Shown one piece after another: positions 17,984 through 27,020 of a stretch of 64,000 nt of DNA. Origin of the DNA: Oscillatoriaceae cyanobacterium Prado104 (GTDB lineage: Bacteria; Cyanobacteriota; Cyanobacteriia; Cyanobacteriales; Microcoleaceae); contig JALOON010000021.1 of assembly GCA_025454405.1 (NCBI GenBank), positions 1-64,000 of the forward strand, written 5' to 3'. The translations under genes were made by a program, and so were the position numbers. The notes below the pieces were generated by a model. It worked only from the letters and a program-made list of their open reading frames with translations. It did no database searches and had not been told where the DNA came from. Positions within the stretch are counted from its first letter, which is position 1, and each line of letters begins with the position of its first letter.

Positions 17984-19120
17984 TCAAGTTTGCATGCTAA
18001 ATTCCCCCGGTTCAATTCCCCAATTTACCCAGCGAATCGCCTCGCGGGCAGATGTCAAATTTGGCGGCACTCGCAGCGCGTGAATGAACCCCGTACTCGG
18101 ACAGGTCATTTTTAACAAAATAACTGGTAATGGCTGCCCGGATTCGTCGAAATCGTCCTGAAAATCTATTTTTAACAGCGTATATTCCCGCCATTTATCT
18201 AACTCTGTAGCCTCTAATTCTTGAATTATTCGATCGTACCCAATTCCCTGAATCAAGGCTCGCCGAACTTCTGCATTTTGTTCTTTCAACAACCATTGAG
18301 ACTGCCACTCGTGCGGGTGAAAGCAGCCGTACCATTGAGGTAAAATTACGCCCCGATAAGCGTAAATTGCATAACCATCAGCAAATTCTACGGCGGGCTT
18401 TCCTGCTGCGTGCAATTGATATTCGCTATTTGTCATCAGGGCGATCGGCTTTTCGCAAACAACGCAAACTTTATCGTAGGGATAAATCCAGCCGCAATAG
18501 CGCGCGATCGACTGAAAAATGTTCCACATATTGCCGCATGAATGAGCGCAATTTAAAACAGAAATGCAATAATCCAACCAACTCCCCGAGCAAGCCCACA
18601 GTTCCGTTTGAATGCAATTATCTAGTTGTCTGTTCAGATTTAGATCCAGCAAATTCCGATTTCGCTGTTCTCTCAAATCCTCCTGCAATCTGCTGCCGAT
18701 TTTCCCTGCTAGATCGCCGCGCAGGGGACTCCAAAGTTGGTTTTGCAGTGCTGTATAAAGTCGATCTTGCAGTCGATCGTACAGTTGATTTTCTAGCTGA
18801 TTTTCAATTTGTCCGCGCAAGCAATTTCGCAGTTGTTTTTCGAGATCGCTGCGCAGTTTTGTTTCTAGTTCGTTGCGCAAGCAGCTTCTCGGTTTGTCTG
18901 CATAACTGACAATAATATCTGCAGCTTGGTAAGGCCGATCGACAAAAATTATGTCCGGTGCTTTTTTGCCGATCGCCCCATAAGCAGTTTCAATTGTTGC
19001 TGTTACTTTCGATCGGTCGATCGGACCTGTAGCAAGGGCGATCGACCACCACTTTTCCCGATAAACTGGAATTAAATCGGCTTGTGCGGGCGTCAGTTTT
19101 TTAACTTTAGTCTGTGACAT
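17984..19120 (-). CDS. Stand-alone DUF6745-like protein without LRRs
   Basis: 378 aa. It begins where the LRR paralogues leave their repeats: KKLTPAQADLIPVYREKW aligns with their post-LRR PEQ segment. All the shared blocks follow: CGWIYPYDKVCVVCEKP, QLHAAGKPAVEFADGYAIY, NAEVRRALIQGIGYD, CPSTGFIHALRVPP and the tail FSMQT. A charged helical segment (~80-170), rich in Arg, Gln, Leu and Asp with heptad-like LxxQLxxxL spacing, suggests a coiled coil. Its ATG lies 14 bp inside the end of the small gene 19107-19400, so the two are translationally linked. This is probably the ancestral form of the domain (inference). Confidence 0.88.
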   Translation of the reverse strand: MSQTKVKKLTPAQADLIPVYREKWWSIALATGPIDRSKVTATIETAYGAIGKKAPDIIFVDRPYQAADIIVSYADKPRSCLRNELETKLRSDLEKQLRNCLRGQIENQLENQLYDRLQDRLYTALQNQLWSPLRGDLAGKIGSRLQEDLREQRNRNLLDLNLNRQLDNCIQTELWACSGSWLDYCISVLNCAHSCGNMWNIFQSIARYCGWIYPYDKVCVVCEKPIALMTNSEYQLHAAGKPAVEFADGYAIYAYRGVILPQWYGCFHPHEWQSQWLLKEQNAEVRRALIQGIGYDRIIQELEATELDKWREYTLLKIDFQDDFDESGQPLPVILLKMTCPSTGFIHALRVPPNLTSAREAIRWVNWGIEPGEFSMQT

Positions 19121-19400
19121 ACCGCCAACCTTGCGGTTCGTATTCGCGCTGGATGCGCACCATCCAATTACCCTCGGGAATTGGAATAGCTTTGTGCTCT
19201 TCGTGACTCAACAAAGCTGTCGGCGAAAGCACTCGCAAATACAAAGTACCGTCTTTTTCGTAAAGTTCTGCTTGTCCTTCAATGATGCGGTGAGAATGTC
19301 CGGTGACTTCACCTTCAGCGAGTGTGAGGTGCAGTTTTTTGTCGCCTTGAATTTCCTGTACTGGGGTGAGAATTACGTCGCCTTGTCTGATGGGTTTCAT
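19107..19400 (-). CDS. Small partner protein of the DUF6745-like gene
   Basis: 97 aa, soluble. Opening MKPIRQGDVILTPVQEI and central GEVTGHSHRI followed by a beta-rich C-terminus ending YEPQGWRYVTD. From memory, similar small GEVTGHxH proteins accompany DUF6745 genes in other bacteria, but I cannot check that here. It is the first gene of a two-gene operon: its last codons overlap the start of the 378-aa protein by 14 bp, and a good promoter lies at 19464-19491. The function is unknown; the His-containing GHSH motif could bind metal (inference). Confidence 0.8.
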   Translation of the reverse strand: MKPIRQGDVILTPVQEIQGDKKLHLTLAEGEVTGHSHRIIEGQAELYEKDGTLYLRVLSPTALLSHEEHKAIPIPEGNWMVRIQREYEPQGWRYVTD

Positions 19401-19463
19401 AGCTGTTTGTTGATTTTATTTGGTCCTGTTGTCAGGTCGATCGCGCTTCCTGTACACTATATA

Positions 19464-19491
19464 ATACTAGCATACTACAAGCAAATGTCAA
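19464..19491 (-). promoter_or_regulatory. Sigma-70-type promoter for the DUF6745 operon
   Basis: On the minus strand TTGACA (19491-19486), 16 bp, then TAGTAT (19469-19464). An overlapping TATTAT lies three bases further on. Transcription would begin near 19457, about 57 nt before the ATG at 19400. Confidence 0.6.
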
Positions 19492-19690
19492 GAACTGGCT
19501 TAGATAATTTTTGATAAGATAAACGAAACCCAACCCGATCGTTACAATTCACTTTAACTAAACCGTATTGAATTATAGGACTTACGCAGGGAGATTGAGA
19601 AACCGAGTTTTTACGAAAATATTTAGCTCCGGCGCGCAGATTCGATAAAAAACCCGGTTTCTTTGGCAAGAGTGAGTAAGTTTTCTACTT

Positions 19691-20290
19691 CTAATCCTTC
19701 TCGATCGACTGCTGAAAAGTTTTGATAGCATCCACATGATTAACCATATTAATGCAACGCAACAGCAACTCGAAGTTTATTCCTGGCACTTCCTCGCTCT
19801 CAGAAATTTTTTCATAGCGCAAATCCTCCCCATACCCTCGCAGGTGATAGACTGCCAACAAGCCATCATCCCAAAACCAAACTTCAGGAATCTTCAAGCG
19901 TTTGTAGCATTCTAATTTGTCAATACCGCCACTGCTAAATACCACTTCGATCGCCAGATCCGGACGCGATTTTCCCGGAGCAAGTTTATAAGATTTATCG
20001 GCTTCTCGCTTGACTTTTCCGATTTCGCTTTCTAAAGTCATCGATTCAGTTGGGGTAAAATCAAAACCTGCCATCAAAAGGTAAAGTTCTACTAATGCGC
20101 CGATTCTTGCTTTCACAGTTTCGTGGGGTTCACCTGGCATCTGTCGGATCTCCAATACTCCATCCAAAAAAGAAAGCCGATATCCAGGACGATCGAGCAA
20201 TCGATCGACTGCTGTGAATTCCCGCCATGTCAGCCCTTCAAATAAAAGCGGTACTTGCTTTGTCGTTTTGGCTAAAGTTGCTATTGTCAT
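19691..20290 (-). CDS. Uma2 family (DUF820) putative endonuclease
   Basis: 199 aa, normal length for the family. PD-(D/E)XK-like core: SRPDLAIEVVFSSGGIDKLECYKRLKIPEVWFW with the Asp, Glu and Lys expected for the nuclease fold. The N-terminal half has the usual RPGYRLSFLDGVLEIRQMPGEPHE. Uma2 genes are present in many copies in filamentous cyanobacteria and their biological role is unclear. Intact, in contrast to the two deleted relatives at 21775-22854. The C-terminus (LLLRCINMVNHVDAIKTFQQSI) aligns with the retained ends of those relatives. Confidence 0.88.
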   Translation of the reverse strand: MTIATLAKTTKQVPLLFEGLTWREFTAVDRLLDRPGYRLSFLDGVLEIRQMPGEPHETVKARIGALVELYLLMAGFDFTPTESMTLESEIGKVKREADKSYKLAPGKSRPDLAIEVVFSSGGIDKLECYKRLKIPEVWFWDDGLLAVYHLRGYGEDLRYEKISESEEVPGINFELLLRCINMVNHVDAIKTFQQSIEKD

Positions 20291-20386
20291 AAAATACTTG
20301 TTCGATCGTTTACAACTTAGTTCAAAGCTGGCGCTTGAGTCTCTATAATATCTCTTATGAAGGGAGATTACAAATAGAGAAAGAAC

Positions 20387-21754
20387 ATGAAGCGAGAAGA
20401 GTTGTTGCAGTTAATCGATCGAGTGGCAAATGAAGGCTGGACAGAATTGGATTTGGCGGGATTGGGCTTGGAAGAGTTGCCGGAGGAAATTGGCAAGTGC
20501 ACGCAGCTTGAAATCTTGATATTGGGGAAATATGATGAAATAGAAGAAGAATGGGAATGGATTGGTAACGAGTTAACTGAGTTTCCCGCTCCAATCCTTC
20601 AATTAACAAACTTAAAAATACTTAATCTCAGTAGTAATCTGATTGCCGAAATTCCCGATACGATCGAGCAATTGTGTAATCTAAAAGAGCTTGAACTCAC
20701 TCGCAATCAGATATCTCACATCTCAGATGGGATTTGCAAACTGTCGAATTTGACGTTGCTTGATGTTAGTGAAAATCAAATTACCGAAATTCCCGAGGCG
20801 ATCGGCAAATTATCCAATCTGACAGAGTTTTTTCTCGGTGAGAATCAAATCACAGAAATTCCCGAGGATATCGGACAACTTTCCAATCTGACTCAGCTTT
20901 CTATCAGCAAAAATAAAATAACAGAAATTCCCGCAGCAATTGGAGAATTATCGAATCTGATACATCTTTACTTGAGCGACAATAAGATTACTCAAATTCC
21001 AGAGGCAATCGGACAACTGTCACATTTGACACAGCTTTCTCTGAGTGAAAATCAGATTACCCAAATTCCAGATTCGATCGGGAAACTATCCAATCTGACG
21101 CAACTTTGGTTGGGTAAAAATCAGATGACCAAAATTCCCGATGCAATTTGGCAACTGTCAAATCTCACACAACTTTCTCTGGGTGAAAATCAGATTAGTC
21201 AAATCCCAGATGCGATCGGGCAATTGTCTAATCTCACACAGCTTGACCTCAACCATAATAAAATTACTCAAATCCCAGATGCGATCGGGAAACTATCAAA
21301 TCTGATAAGCTTCGATATGGTTGGCAATAAGATCGCTAAAATCCCAGATGCGATCTGCAAATTGTCAAATTTGACACAACTTAAACTCAGTGAAAATCAG
21401 ATTACCGAAATTACAGACGCGATCGGACAACTATCCAATCTGAACTCGCTTTATCTTAATGTAAATCAGATTATTCAAATTCCCGAAGCGATCGGGCAAC
21501 TATCAAATCTGACACAGCTTGAACTCGAAAATAACCAAATTACTCAAATTCCCGAAGCTATCGGCAAACTGTCCAATCTGTCATGGCTGTGGTTGCGCAA
21601 CAATCAGATAACAGAAATTCCAGATACTCTCGCCCAACTATCAAATTTGACACATCTTTATCTCGACGGCAACCAGATTGCCGAAATTCCAGATGCGATC
21701 GCCCAACTGCCGAATCTGATGTATTTTGACATCAGTAACGATCGAACTCTTTAA
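20387..21754 (+). CDS. LRR protein of the Roco type, lacking Roc-COR
   Basis: 455 aa made almost entirely of LRRs. The N-terminus (MKREELLQLIDRVANEGWTELDLAG, with GLGLEELPEEIGK) is the pattern found at the start of cyanobacterial Roco proteins. After an acidic insert (~45-62), 16 repeats of 23 residues follow (LSNLTQLxLxxNQITEIPDAIGQ) up to residue ~450. There is no Roc GTPase, COR or kinase domain and the ORF stops shortly after the last repeat. It is either a free LRR protein or a truncated Roco. Repeats differ in length and consensus from the 22-residue repeats of the neighbouring cluster, so it is not a recent relative of those. Confidence 0.88.
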   Translation: MKREELLQLIDRVANEGWTELDLAGLGLEELPEEIGKCTQLEILILGKYDEIEEEWEWIGNELTEFPAPILQLTNLKILNLSSNLIAEIPDTIEQLCNLKELELTRNQISHISDGICKLSNLTLLDVSENQITEIPEAIGKLSNLTEFFLGENQITEIPEDIGQLSNLTQLSISKNKITEIPAAIGELSNLIHLYLSDNKITQIPEAIGQLSHLTQLSLSENQITQIPDSIGKLSNLTQLWLGKNQMTKIPDAIWQLSNLTQLSLGENQISQIPDAIGQLSNLTQLDLNHNKITQIPDAIGKLSNLISFDMVGNKIAKIPDAICKLSNLTQLKLSENQITEITDAIGQLSNLNSLYLNVNQIIQIPEAIGQLSNLTQLELENNQITQIPEAIGKLSNLSWLWLRNNQITEIPDTLAQLSNLTHLYLDGNQIAEIPDAIAQLPNLMYFDISNDRTL

Positions 21755-21774
21755 TTTGTCAACACACTTTTTAT

Positions 21775-22279
21775 TTAATTCCCAGAAATGCCTCGCCTCC
21801 ATTCTTTAACAGCTTCCACTCTTGAAGCCATCAGCAAACAGCGAGACAATAAATTAATATCTAAATCGGGCAATATTTCGCTTTGAGTAATTTTTTCATA
21901 ACCGGGCGATCGCAAGTGAGTTGCCGCTAGTAAAAACAATTTCGATCGAGAGGTCTGCAATATCTCCCGATCTTCTGTTAATTAAGTAAGATTGGTCTGC
22001 TTGTGCAGATGCTTTTCCTGTTTGTTCCTGAGTAAAACCGCCTGTGGGAACAAACTCGATTTCTTTTTCCACAAAGTAAGTACCTAGCAACAAAGCGATG
22101 ACACCGCTGAACACTTCGTGTTCTTGTGAAACTGCCAAGATTTCTACCTCACCTTTGAAATAAAACAGTTTGATGCCGGGGGAGTTAGAAAATCCCTGCT
22201 CGATTAGTTTGAATTGTTGCCAATCAATCCCGGAGTGAATTAGCCTTTGGTCTTTTGGCTTCTCTAATATTGCTGTCAT
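21775..22279 (-). pseudogene. Uma2 gene with internal deletion and frameshift, copy A
   Basis: Starts at ATG 22279 behind a strong Shine-Dalgarno (AAAGGAGG, 22294-22287). The first ~118 codons follow Uma2 up to LSIEIVFTSG. The frame then jumps: the family's next ~40 residues (normally DKLE...PEVWFW) are missing. The C-terminal part HLRSPGYEKITQSEILPD to the end is found in another frame down to a TAA at 21775. The active-site Lys region is lost, so the product should be inactive. Confidence 0.8.
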
Positions 22280-22360
22280 GGCACGACCTCCTTTCTTTTG
22301 ATTTTAACCTATATATCATCGGACTGCGGGCGATCGTCGCACTCACAACACACTTTTCAT

Positions 22361-22854
22361 CTAATTCCCAGAAATGCCTCGCCTCCATTCTTTAACCGCT
22401 TCCACCCTTGAAGCCATCAGCAAACAGCGAGACAATAAATTAATATCTAAATCGGGCAATATTTCGCTTTGAGTAATTTTTTCATAACCGGGCGATCGCA
22501 AGTGATAAATATGACTTCTATTGCCAAATCGGGAGTTTTACCAGTGGATTTTCCAATTAAAAAAGATTCGTCAGATTGCACGGAAACTTTCGGCTCCTTC
22601 TCTTGAGTAAAACTACCCAAAGGATTAAAATCAATGTCTTTTTCAACAAAGTAGTCTATAAGCAAACCCGCGATCGTCCTGCTGAATGATTCGTGTTCTT
22701 GTGAAACTGCCAAGATTTCTACCTCACCTTTGAAATAAAACAGTTTGATGCCGGGGGAGTTAGAGAATCCCTGCTCGATTAGTTTGAATTGTTGCCAATC
22801 AATCCCGGAGTGAATTAGCCTTTGGTCTTTTAGTTCCTCTAATGTTGCTGTCAT
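22361..22854 (-). pseudogene. Uma2 gene with internal deletion and frameshift, copy B
   Basis: A tandem duplicate of copy A, 575 bp away, with the same AAAGGAGG ribosome site and an identical first ~50 codons. It reads as Uma2 to LAIEVIFI, then goes out of frame at TGCGATCGCCCGG. The other frame continues as YHLRSPGYEK to a TAG at 22361. The deletion ends at nearly the same HIP1-containing point as in copy A, but the upstream breakpoint differs, so these look like two separate events at one hotspot. Confidence 0.8.
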
Positions 22855-22939
22855 AACACGACCTCCTTTCTTGTGATTTTAATCTATAATTACGATCGCG
22901 ATCGATCGCGCAATATCTCAGCCAACTCAAGCTGCGCTG

Positions 22940-23737
22940 TCAACTATTTTTGCCGATCTCGCGATCTATCCAATCATACATTGTCGAGATCCGAATGTAA
23001 TATTCTTGCCAACCATAGCACCCTTTTCGGGAAAAGAAATTTCTGAAAATATTTTTATACCTCCCTCCCGAACTAACTCCAATTAATTGAATCCCGTTGT
23101 CAGTATTGACTAAAGCCGGGCCGCCGCTATCTCCGGGTCCGTTGACACCTTCTAACGGCAATACATCTTGAGAATTAGGAGCATCAAATTCAAAAAACAA
23201 GTAATTCCCCTCTGTTTTTGTAATTTTATTCGTAGCGAGGCGAAACTTACCATCATTCACAAGTTCAAATCTCCCAATTCCTATATCGCCCGTCCCAAAA
23301 TCTCCCCAGCCAAGCATTAGTATCGATTTTCCAACTTCATCCCGCTCCTGATAGAGCGATATTGGCTGAACGTGTTTTACTTCATCTTGCAGTTTGAGCA
23401 AGGCTATATCGTAAGATAAATCTCCCACTGTTATCTTAACTTTCTTAAGCTTTCCAGAACCATCTCTGATAGACTTGACAGCGCCTATTTGCTCCGGTGC
23501 TATTGCCCGAACTATGATATTTTCCTTGCCTCCAATCTTGACGAAAAACGGATGATTTTCAAAGTCTTTTTTGTATAGATCGACGGCGCAATGAGCAGCA
23601 GTCACAGCCCATTTACTATCGATAAGTGTAGCAACACCATCTTTCATTTTTCCATTGTCAAACAACGGAAAAACTGCTGGATAGTCTGTCTCATCTGCCA
23701 GATAATTTTCTGGACTTATATCGTGACGGATTAACAT
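22940..23737 (-). CDS. Trypsin-like (S1) serine protease
   Basis: 265 aa. The catalytic triad is visible: His49 in AVTAAHC, Asp110 in DIALLKL and Ser204 in GPGDSGGPAL. The chymotrypsin fold starts within the first residues, and there is no signal peptide or membrane segment, which is unusual for this family. Either it acts in the cytoplasm, it uses another export route, or the real start is different. The start at 23737 sits about 25 bp from a purine-rich GAAGAAGGAA tract. Specificity pocket residues cannot be assigned safely by eye. Confidence 0.9.
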   Translation of the reverse strand: MLIRHDISPENYLADETDYPAVFPLFDNGKMKDGVATLIDSKWAVTAAHCAVDLYKKDFENHPFFVKIGGKENIIVRAIAPEQIGAVKSIRDGSGKLKKVKITVGDLSYDIALLKLQDEVKHVQPISLYQERDEVGKSILMLGWGDFGTGDIGIGRFELVNDGKFRLATNKITKTEGNYLFFEFDAPNSQDVLPLEGVNGPGDSGGPALVNTDNGIQLIGVSSGGRYKNIFRNFFSRKGCYGWQEYYIRISTMYDWIDREIGKNS

Positions 23738-23763
23738 AGATCGCCAAATATTATTGTCTGCCT

Positions 23764-23800
23764 AAGAAGAAGGAAGAAGGAAGAAGGAAAGAAGAAAGAA
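23764..23800. repeat. GAAGAAGGAA purine tract
   Basis: Short tandem purine-rich repeats just upstream of the protease start. Confidence 0.7.
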
Positions 23801-23820
23801 TAAGTAAGAAGTAAGGTTTT

Positions 23821-23877
23821 CAACTGTCAACTGTCAACTGTCAACTGTATGCTGTCAACTGTCAACTGTCAACTGTC
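23821..23877. repeat. CAACTGT heptamer tandem repeat overlapping a stop codon
   Basis: Eight copies of CAACTGT with one interruption (ATG). The last three codons of the adjacent minus-strand kinase, including its TGA, are part of the repeat. This is an STRR of the kind known from filamentous cyanobacteria. Confidence 0.85.
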
Positions 23878-26649
23878 AAAAGATGCAACCGAAACTCGAT
23901 CGCGCCCTGCTTTTTTTGCTCGATAAAGTGCCTCGTCGGCGATCGCAATTAACGTTTCCGGCTGCGACATCGGTGCGGGAATGCAGCAAGCTACACCCAA
24001 ACTCAGCGTGACATATTCGCTGACAATAGACTTGGCGTGAACTATCCGCAAATCCCGCACTCGATCGCGAATCGATTCAGCCACGCAAGCCGCACCATTC
24101 GCATCGGTATTCGGCAAAATTACCGCAAATTCTTCGCCCCCGTAACGCGCTACTAAATCGGCCGATCGCTTCACGGAACGCTGCAATACTCCCGCCACTT
24201 GCCGCAAACATTCATCCCCCGCTTGATGGCCGTAAGTATCGTTATAAAGCTTGAAATAATCGATATCGCACATAATTAAAGAAAGCGGTGCTTCCTCCCT
24301 CGCCAAACGCCGCCATTCCGTATTCAAATATTCATTAAACAAGCGGCGGTTTCTCACCTCAGTCAAACTGTCGTAAGTTGCCAAATACTGCAAAGCGCGA
24401 TTCACCGTTTCCAACTGCTGTTTTTGCTGCTGCAACTGGCGGTTGAGAGCGGCCAACTGCTGTTCTGCTGCGTGCGATCGCAGCAAATTTCGCACCCTCG
24501 CCAGCAATTCCCTCTCGTCAAAAGGTTTAGAAATATAATCGTCAGCGCCCGCATCCAAACTTTCGATCCGAGCTTCCATGCCCGATCGCGCTGTCAAAAA
24601 GATGACCGGAATCGCACTCAACTCCGGCGTTTTCCGAATCTCCTTGAGCAAATCCAGCCCGCTTTGTCCCGGCATTAATTGGTCGCTCAAAATCAAATTT
24701 GGATGCAAACTTTTCGCTTTTTCCAAACCTTCTATCCCGTCGCGAGCCACAGCCACTCGGTAACGCTCGCTCAATAAAGCTTGCAGGTAAGATAGCAAAA
24801 AAATGTTGTCTTCAACTACCAGCAACAGCGGCAAATCTCGGCGATCGACTGGTAATTTTTCCTCAGTTGTTTTTGCTGCCAAACTGTTAGCCGCTCGGAC
24901 TTTACCTTGAGGAGACAGCGCCCCGATATTTCCCATGCCCCACTCTCCCGCACCCGTTCCCGTCAGCCCCGCCAATTGGGCGATCGCGCACACTAACTGA
25001 TTCGGCTCCACAGGCTTCGGTAAATGACTCTGAAACCCCGCCGCCAGTGCCGAGGCAGAATCCTCCTCCCGCATGCTTCCAGTCAGGGCCACCGCCGGCA
25101 GCAGTTCCCTCTGTTCGGACATTTCTCGCGCCCTGACGCGCCGGATCAAATCGCAGCCCTCAGTTTCCGGCACCGCCAGATCGCTCACTAACACGTCGGG
25201 GCGCGACTGTTCCAACTCGGCCATTGCTTCGCCAGCGCTAGGCACTGCCGTTACTTTGGCTCCAAATGCTTCGAGAGCAGTTTTGATAAATTCCCGGCTT
25301 TCAGTCATGCTTTCCACCACCAGCACTTGTTTGCCCGCTAGGGGTTTGAGCGCCCTGGCTTGGCTTTTGTCGGTTTGGCCGAGCGCGGGAATTCGATCGC
25401 TCGAATTTTGGCTGTGGGCTATAGGTAGCTGCACTTCAAACACCGCTCCATCTCCGGGGCCGGGACTTGACGCCCGCACATCCCCCCCGTGGAGTTCCAC
25501 CAACTGCCGCACGATGGACAGCCCCAGCCCGAGGCGGTTTTGTTCTGGGGCTTTCCAGGTATCTGCCGGACGGAAATAGTCGAAGATGTGCGGCAGCAGT
25601 TGGGCATCGATCCCGCAACCCCTGTCGCTGACGCGGATCGTTACGCCCGACGGGTTGCGATCGAGTTCGATGCGGACTGCTGCTGGCGGCGATTCTGGCG
25701 TAAATTTGATCGCGTTCGAGAGCAAGTTCCAGATTATTTGCCGCAATCGTTCTGCATCGCCAATAATGTAGCTGGCTGCCTGCTCGAAAACTGTTTCGAT
25801 GCGGATGTTTTTGGCATCGGCTGCGGGCCGGAGGGTCTCGATCGCGGATTCTATAATTGACGGGAGGTAAACCCGATCGAGCTCCAGGCGCACTTTTCCT
25901 CGCAGCAATCGCGACAGATCGAGGAGATTGTCGATTTGCTTGTTCTGCAATTTGGCGTTGCGCTCGATGATTTCTAAGGCGCGGTTGGTGGTAGCTTCGT
26001 TTAATTTCCGCGATCTCGCTAGCTGCGCCCATCCCAAAATCGCGCTCAGGGGCGATCGCAGTTCGTGGGACGCCAGCGCCAGAAATTCGTCTTTTGTCCG
26101 GTTGGCCTCAATTTGGGCTGCTTCAACGGCTTTGCGAGCGGAGATGTCGAATCCGAGAGCTACATACCGATCGGGTTTTCCCTGACTGTCGGGCAACGGA
26201 ACTACTGCTGCGTACACCCAATAATCGCTGCCATCTTTGCGCCGCTGTTTGATTTCTCCTTGCCAAATTTCACCTTTAGCAATAGTTGACCGCAGATTTT
26301 TCATTAACTTGGCAGCGCGCGCGTCGCTGCTATCCTGCTGGGAATTTCCCGACAGGAGGCAGTGCCATTTGCTGCCTAACAGTTCGACTTGCGAATATTG
26401 CGAAATTTCACAAACTCGATCGCTAACGTAATTGATAATTCCCCTGCTATCTAATTTCACCACCAGCGCCGAGCGGTCGATCGCTTCTTTGATATCCCAA
26501 CATTCTTGCCACACCAAACCTAGCTCTTTTGTCGGAGAAATGTCAGTCGGGCGATCGAGCTGCTTCAGTTGCTCGCAAGCGCTGTTTTCCTCAATCCGCT
26601 CTTCGGTTTCCATTGCTTGTTTTTTCTCCCCTGATTGCTGACAGCTCAT
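23869..26649 (-). CDS. Hybrid histidine kinase with two receivers and GGDEF output
   Basis: 926 aa. PAS domain (~55-170), HisKA with phospho-acceptor His195 (SHELRSP), HATPase (N box NLLSNAIKF, ~308-316; DRGCGID; GLGLSI), REC1 (~440-560, Asp490), REC2 (~607-727, Asp656, full acidic pocket VVED), coiled linker (~728-755), GGDEF domain (~757-920). The signature GGEEF (837-841) is intact and the product-inhibition motif RSAD (828-831) sits five residues before it, so active, feedback-controlled c-di-GMP synthesis is expected. REC1 has VVES where a two-acid pocket is usual, so it may signal weakly. No EAL domain and no membrane segment: a cytoplasmic sensor. Stop lies in an STRR. Confidence 0.95.
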   Translation of the reverse strand: MSCQQSGEKKQAMETEERIEENSACEQLKQLDRPTDISPTKELGLVWQECWDIKEAIDRSALVVKLDSRGIINYVSDRVCEISQYSQVELLGSKWHCLLSGNSQQDSSDARAAKLMKNLRSTIAKGEIWQGEIKQRRKDGSDYWVYAAVVPLPDSQGKPDRYVALGFDISARKAVEAAQIEANRTKDEFLALASHELRSPLSAILGWAQLARSRKLNEATTNRALEIIERNAKLQNKQIDNLLDLSRLLRGKVRLELDRVYLPSIIESAIETLRPAADAKNIRIETVFEQAASYIIGDAERLRQIIWNLLSNAIKFTPESPPAAVRIELDRNPSGVTIRVSDRGCGIDAQLLPHIFDYFRPADTWKAPEQNRLGLGLSIVRQLVELHGGDVRASSPGPGDGAVFEVQLPIAHSQNSSDRIPALGQTDKSQARALKPLAGKQVLVVESMTESREFIKTALEAFGAKVTAVPSAGEAMAELEQSRPDVLVSDLAVPETEGCDLIRRVRAREMSEQRELLPAVALTGSMREEDSASALAAGFQSHLPKPVEPNQLVCAIAQLAGLTGTGAGEWGMGNIGALSPQGKVRAANSLAAKTTEEKLPVDRRDLPLLLVVEDNIFLLSYLQALLSERYRVAVARDGIEGLEKAKSLHPNLILSDQLMPGQSGLDLLKEIRKTPELSAIPVIFLTARSGMEARIESLDAGADDYISKPFDERELLARVRNLLRSHAAEQQLAALNRQLQQQKQQLETVNRALQYLATYDSLTEVRNRRLFNEYLNTEWRRLAREEAPLSLIMCDIDYFKLYNDTYGHQAGDECLRQVAGVLQRSVKRSADLVARYGGEEFAVILPNTDANGAACVAESIRDRVRDLRIVHAKSIVSEYVTLSLGVACCIPAPMSQPETLIAIADEALYRAKKAGRDRVSVASFDS

Positions 26650-27020
26650 CTACAAAGCATCCAGATCCATTATCCTGTTTTTTTCTGCCGGCGCCTGCTT
26701 TTCCCGCATTTTCTAGCTGTTCATTTTAATTTAAACTTTCCGCGCTGCACCCCTTTCGGAAGTTATAACATTGTTGATTTTTAATTCTTGTTAGTTCGCC
26801 CTGCAAAAATTTTTGCAGAGTTCCCAAAAATTTTATTATTTTGGACCTCTACACTCACCCTCTTGCGATCGACCCTAACTTTTGTTAAATTCCGCCCTCT
26901 CGACATTTACCCCAAAACCAAGTTTTTTTTCTGAAAATCTTGGAAAATCGCCTTGAATGCGTTACAAATCCGGGTTTCTTCGATCGTTTCTTCGAGCGCA
27001 GCCTATTCTTTATTGTATCC

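Noticed and set aside
25436-26032. 198-codon minus-strand frame
   Set aside because: Shifted frame within the hybrid kinase; Arg/Pro-rich with no domain.
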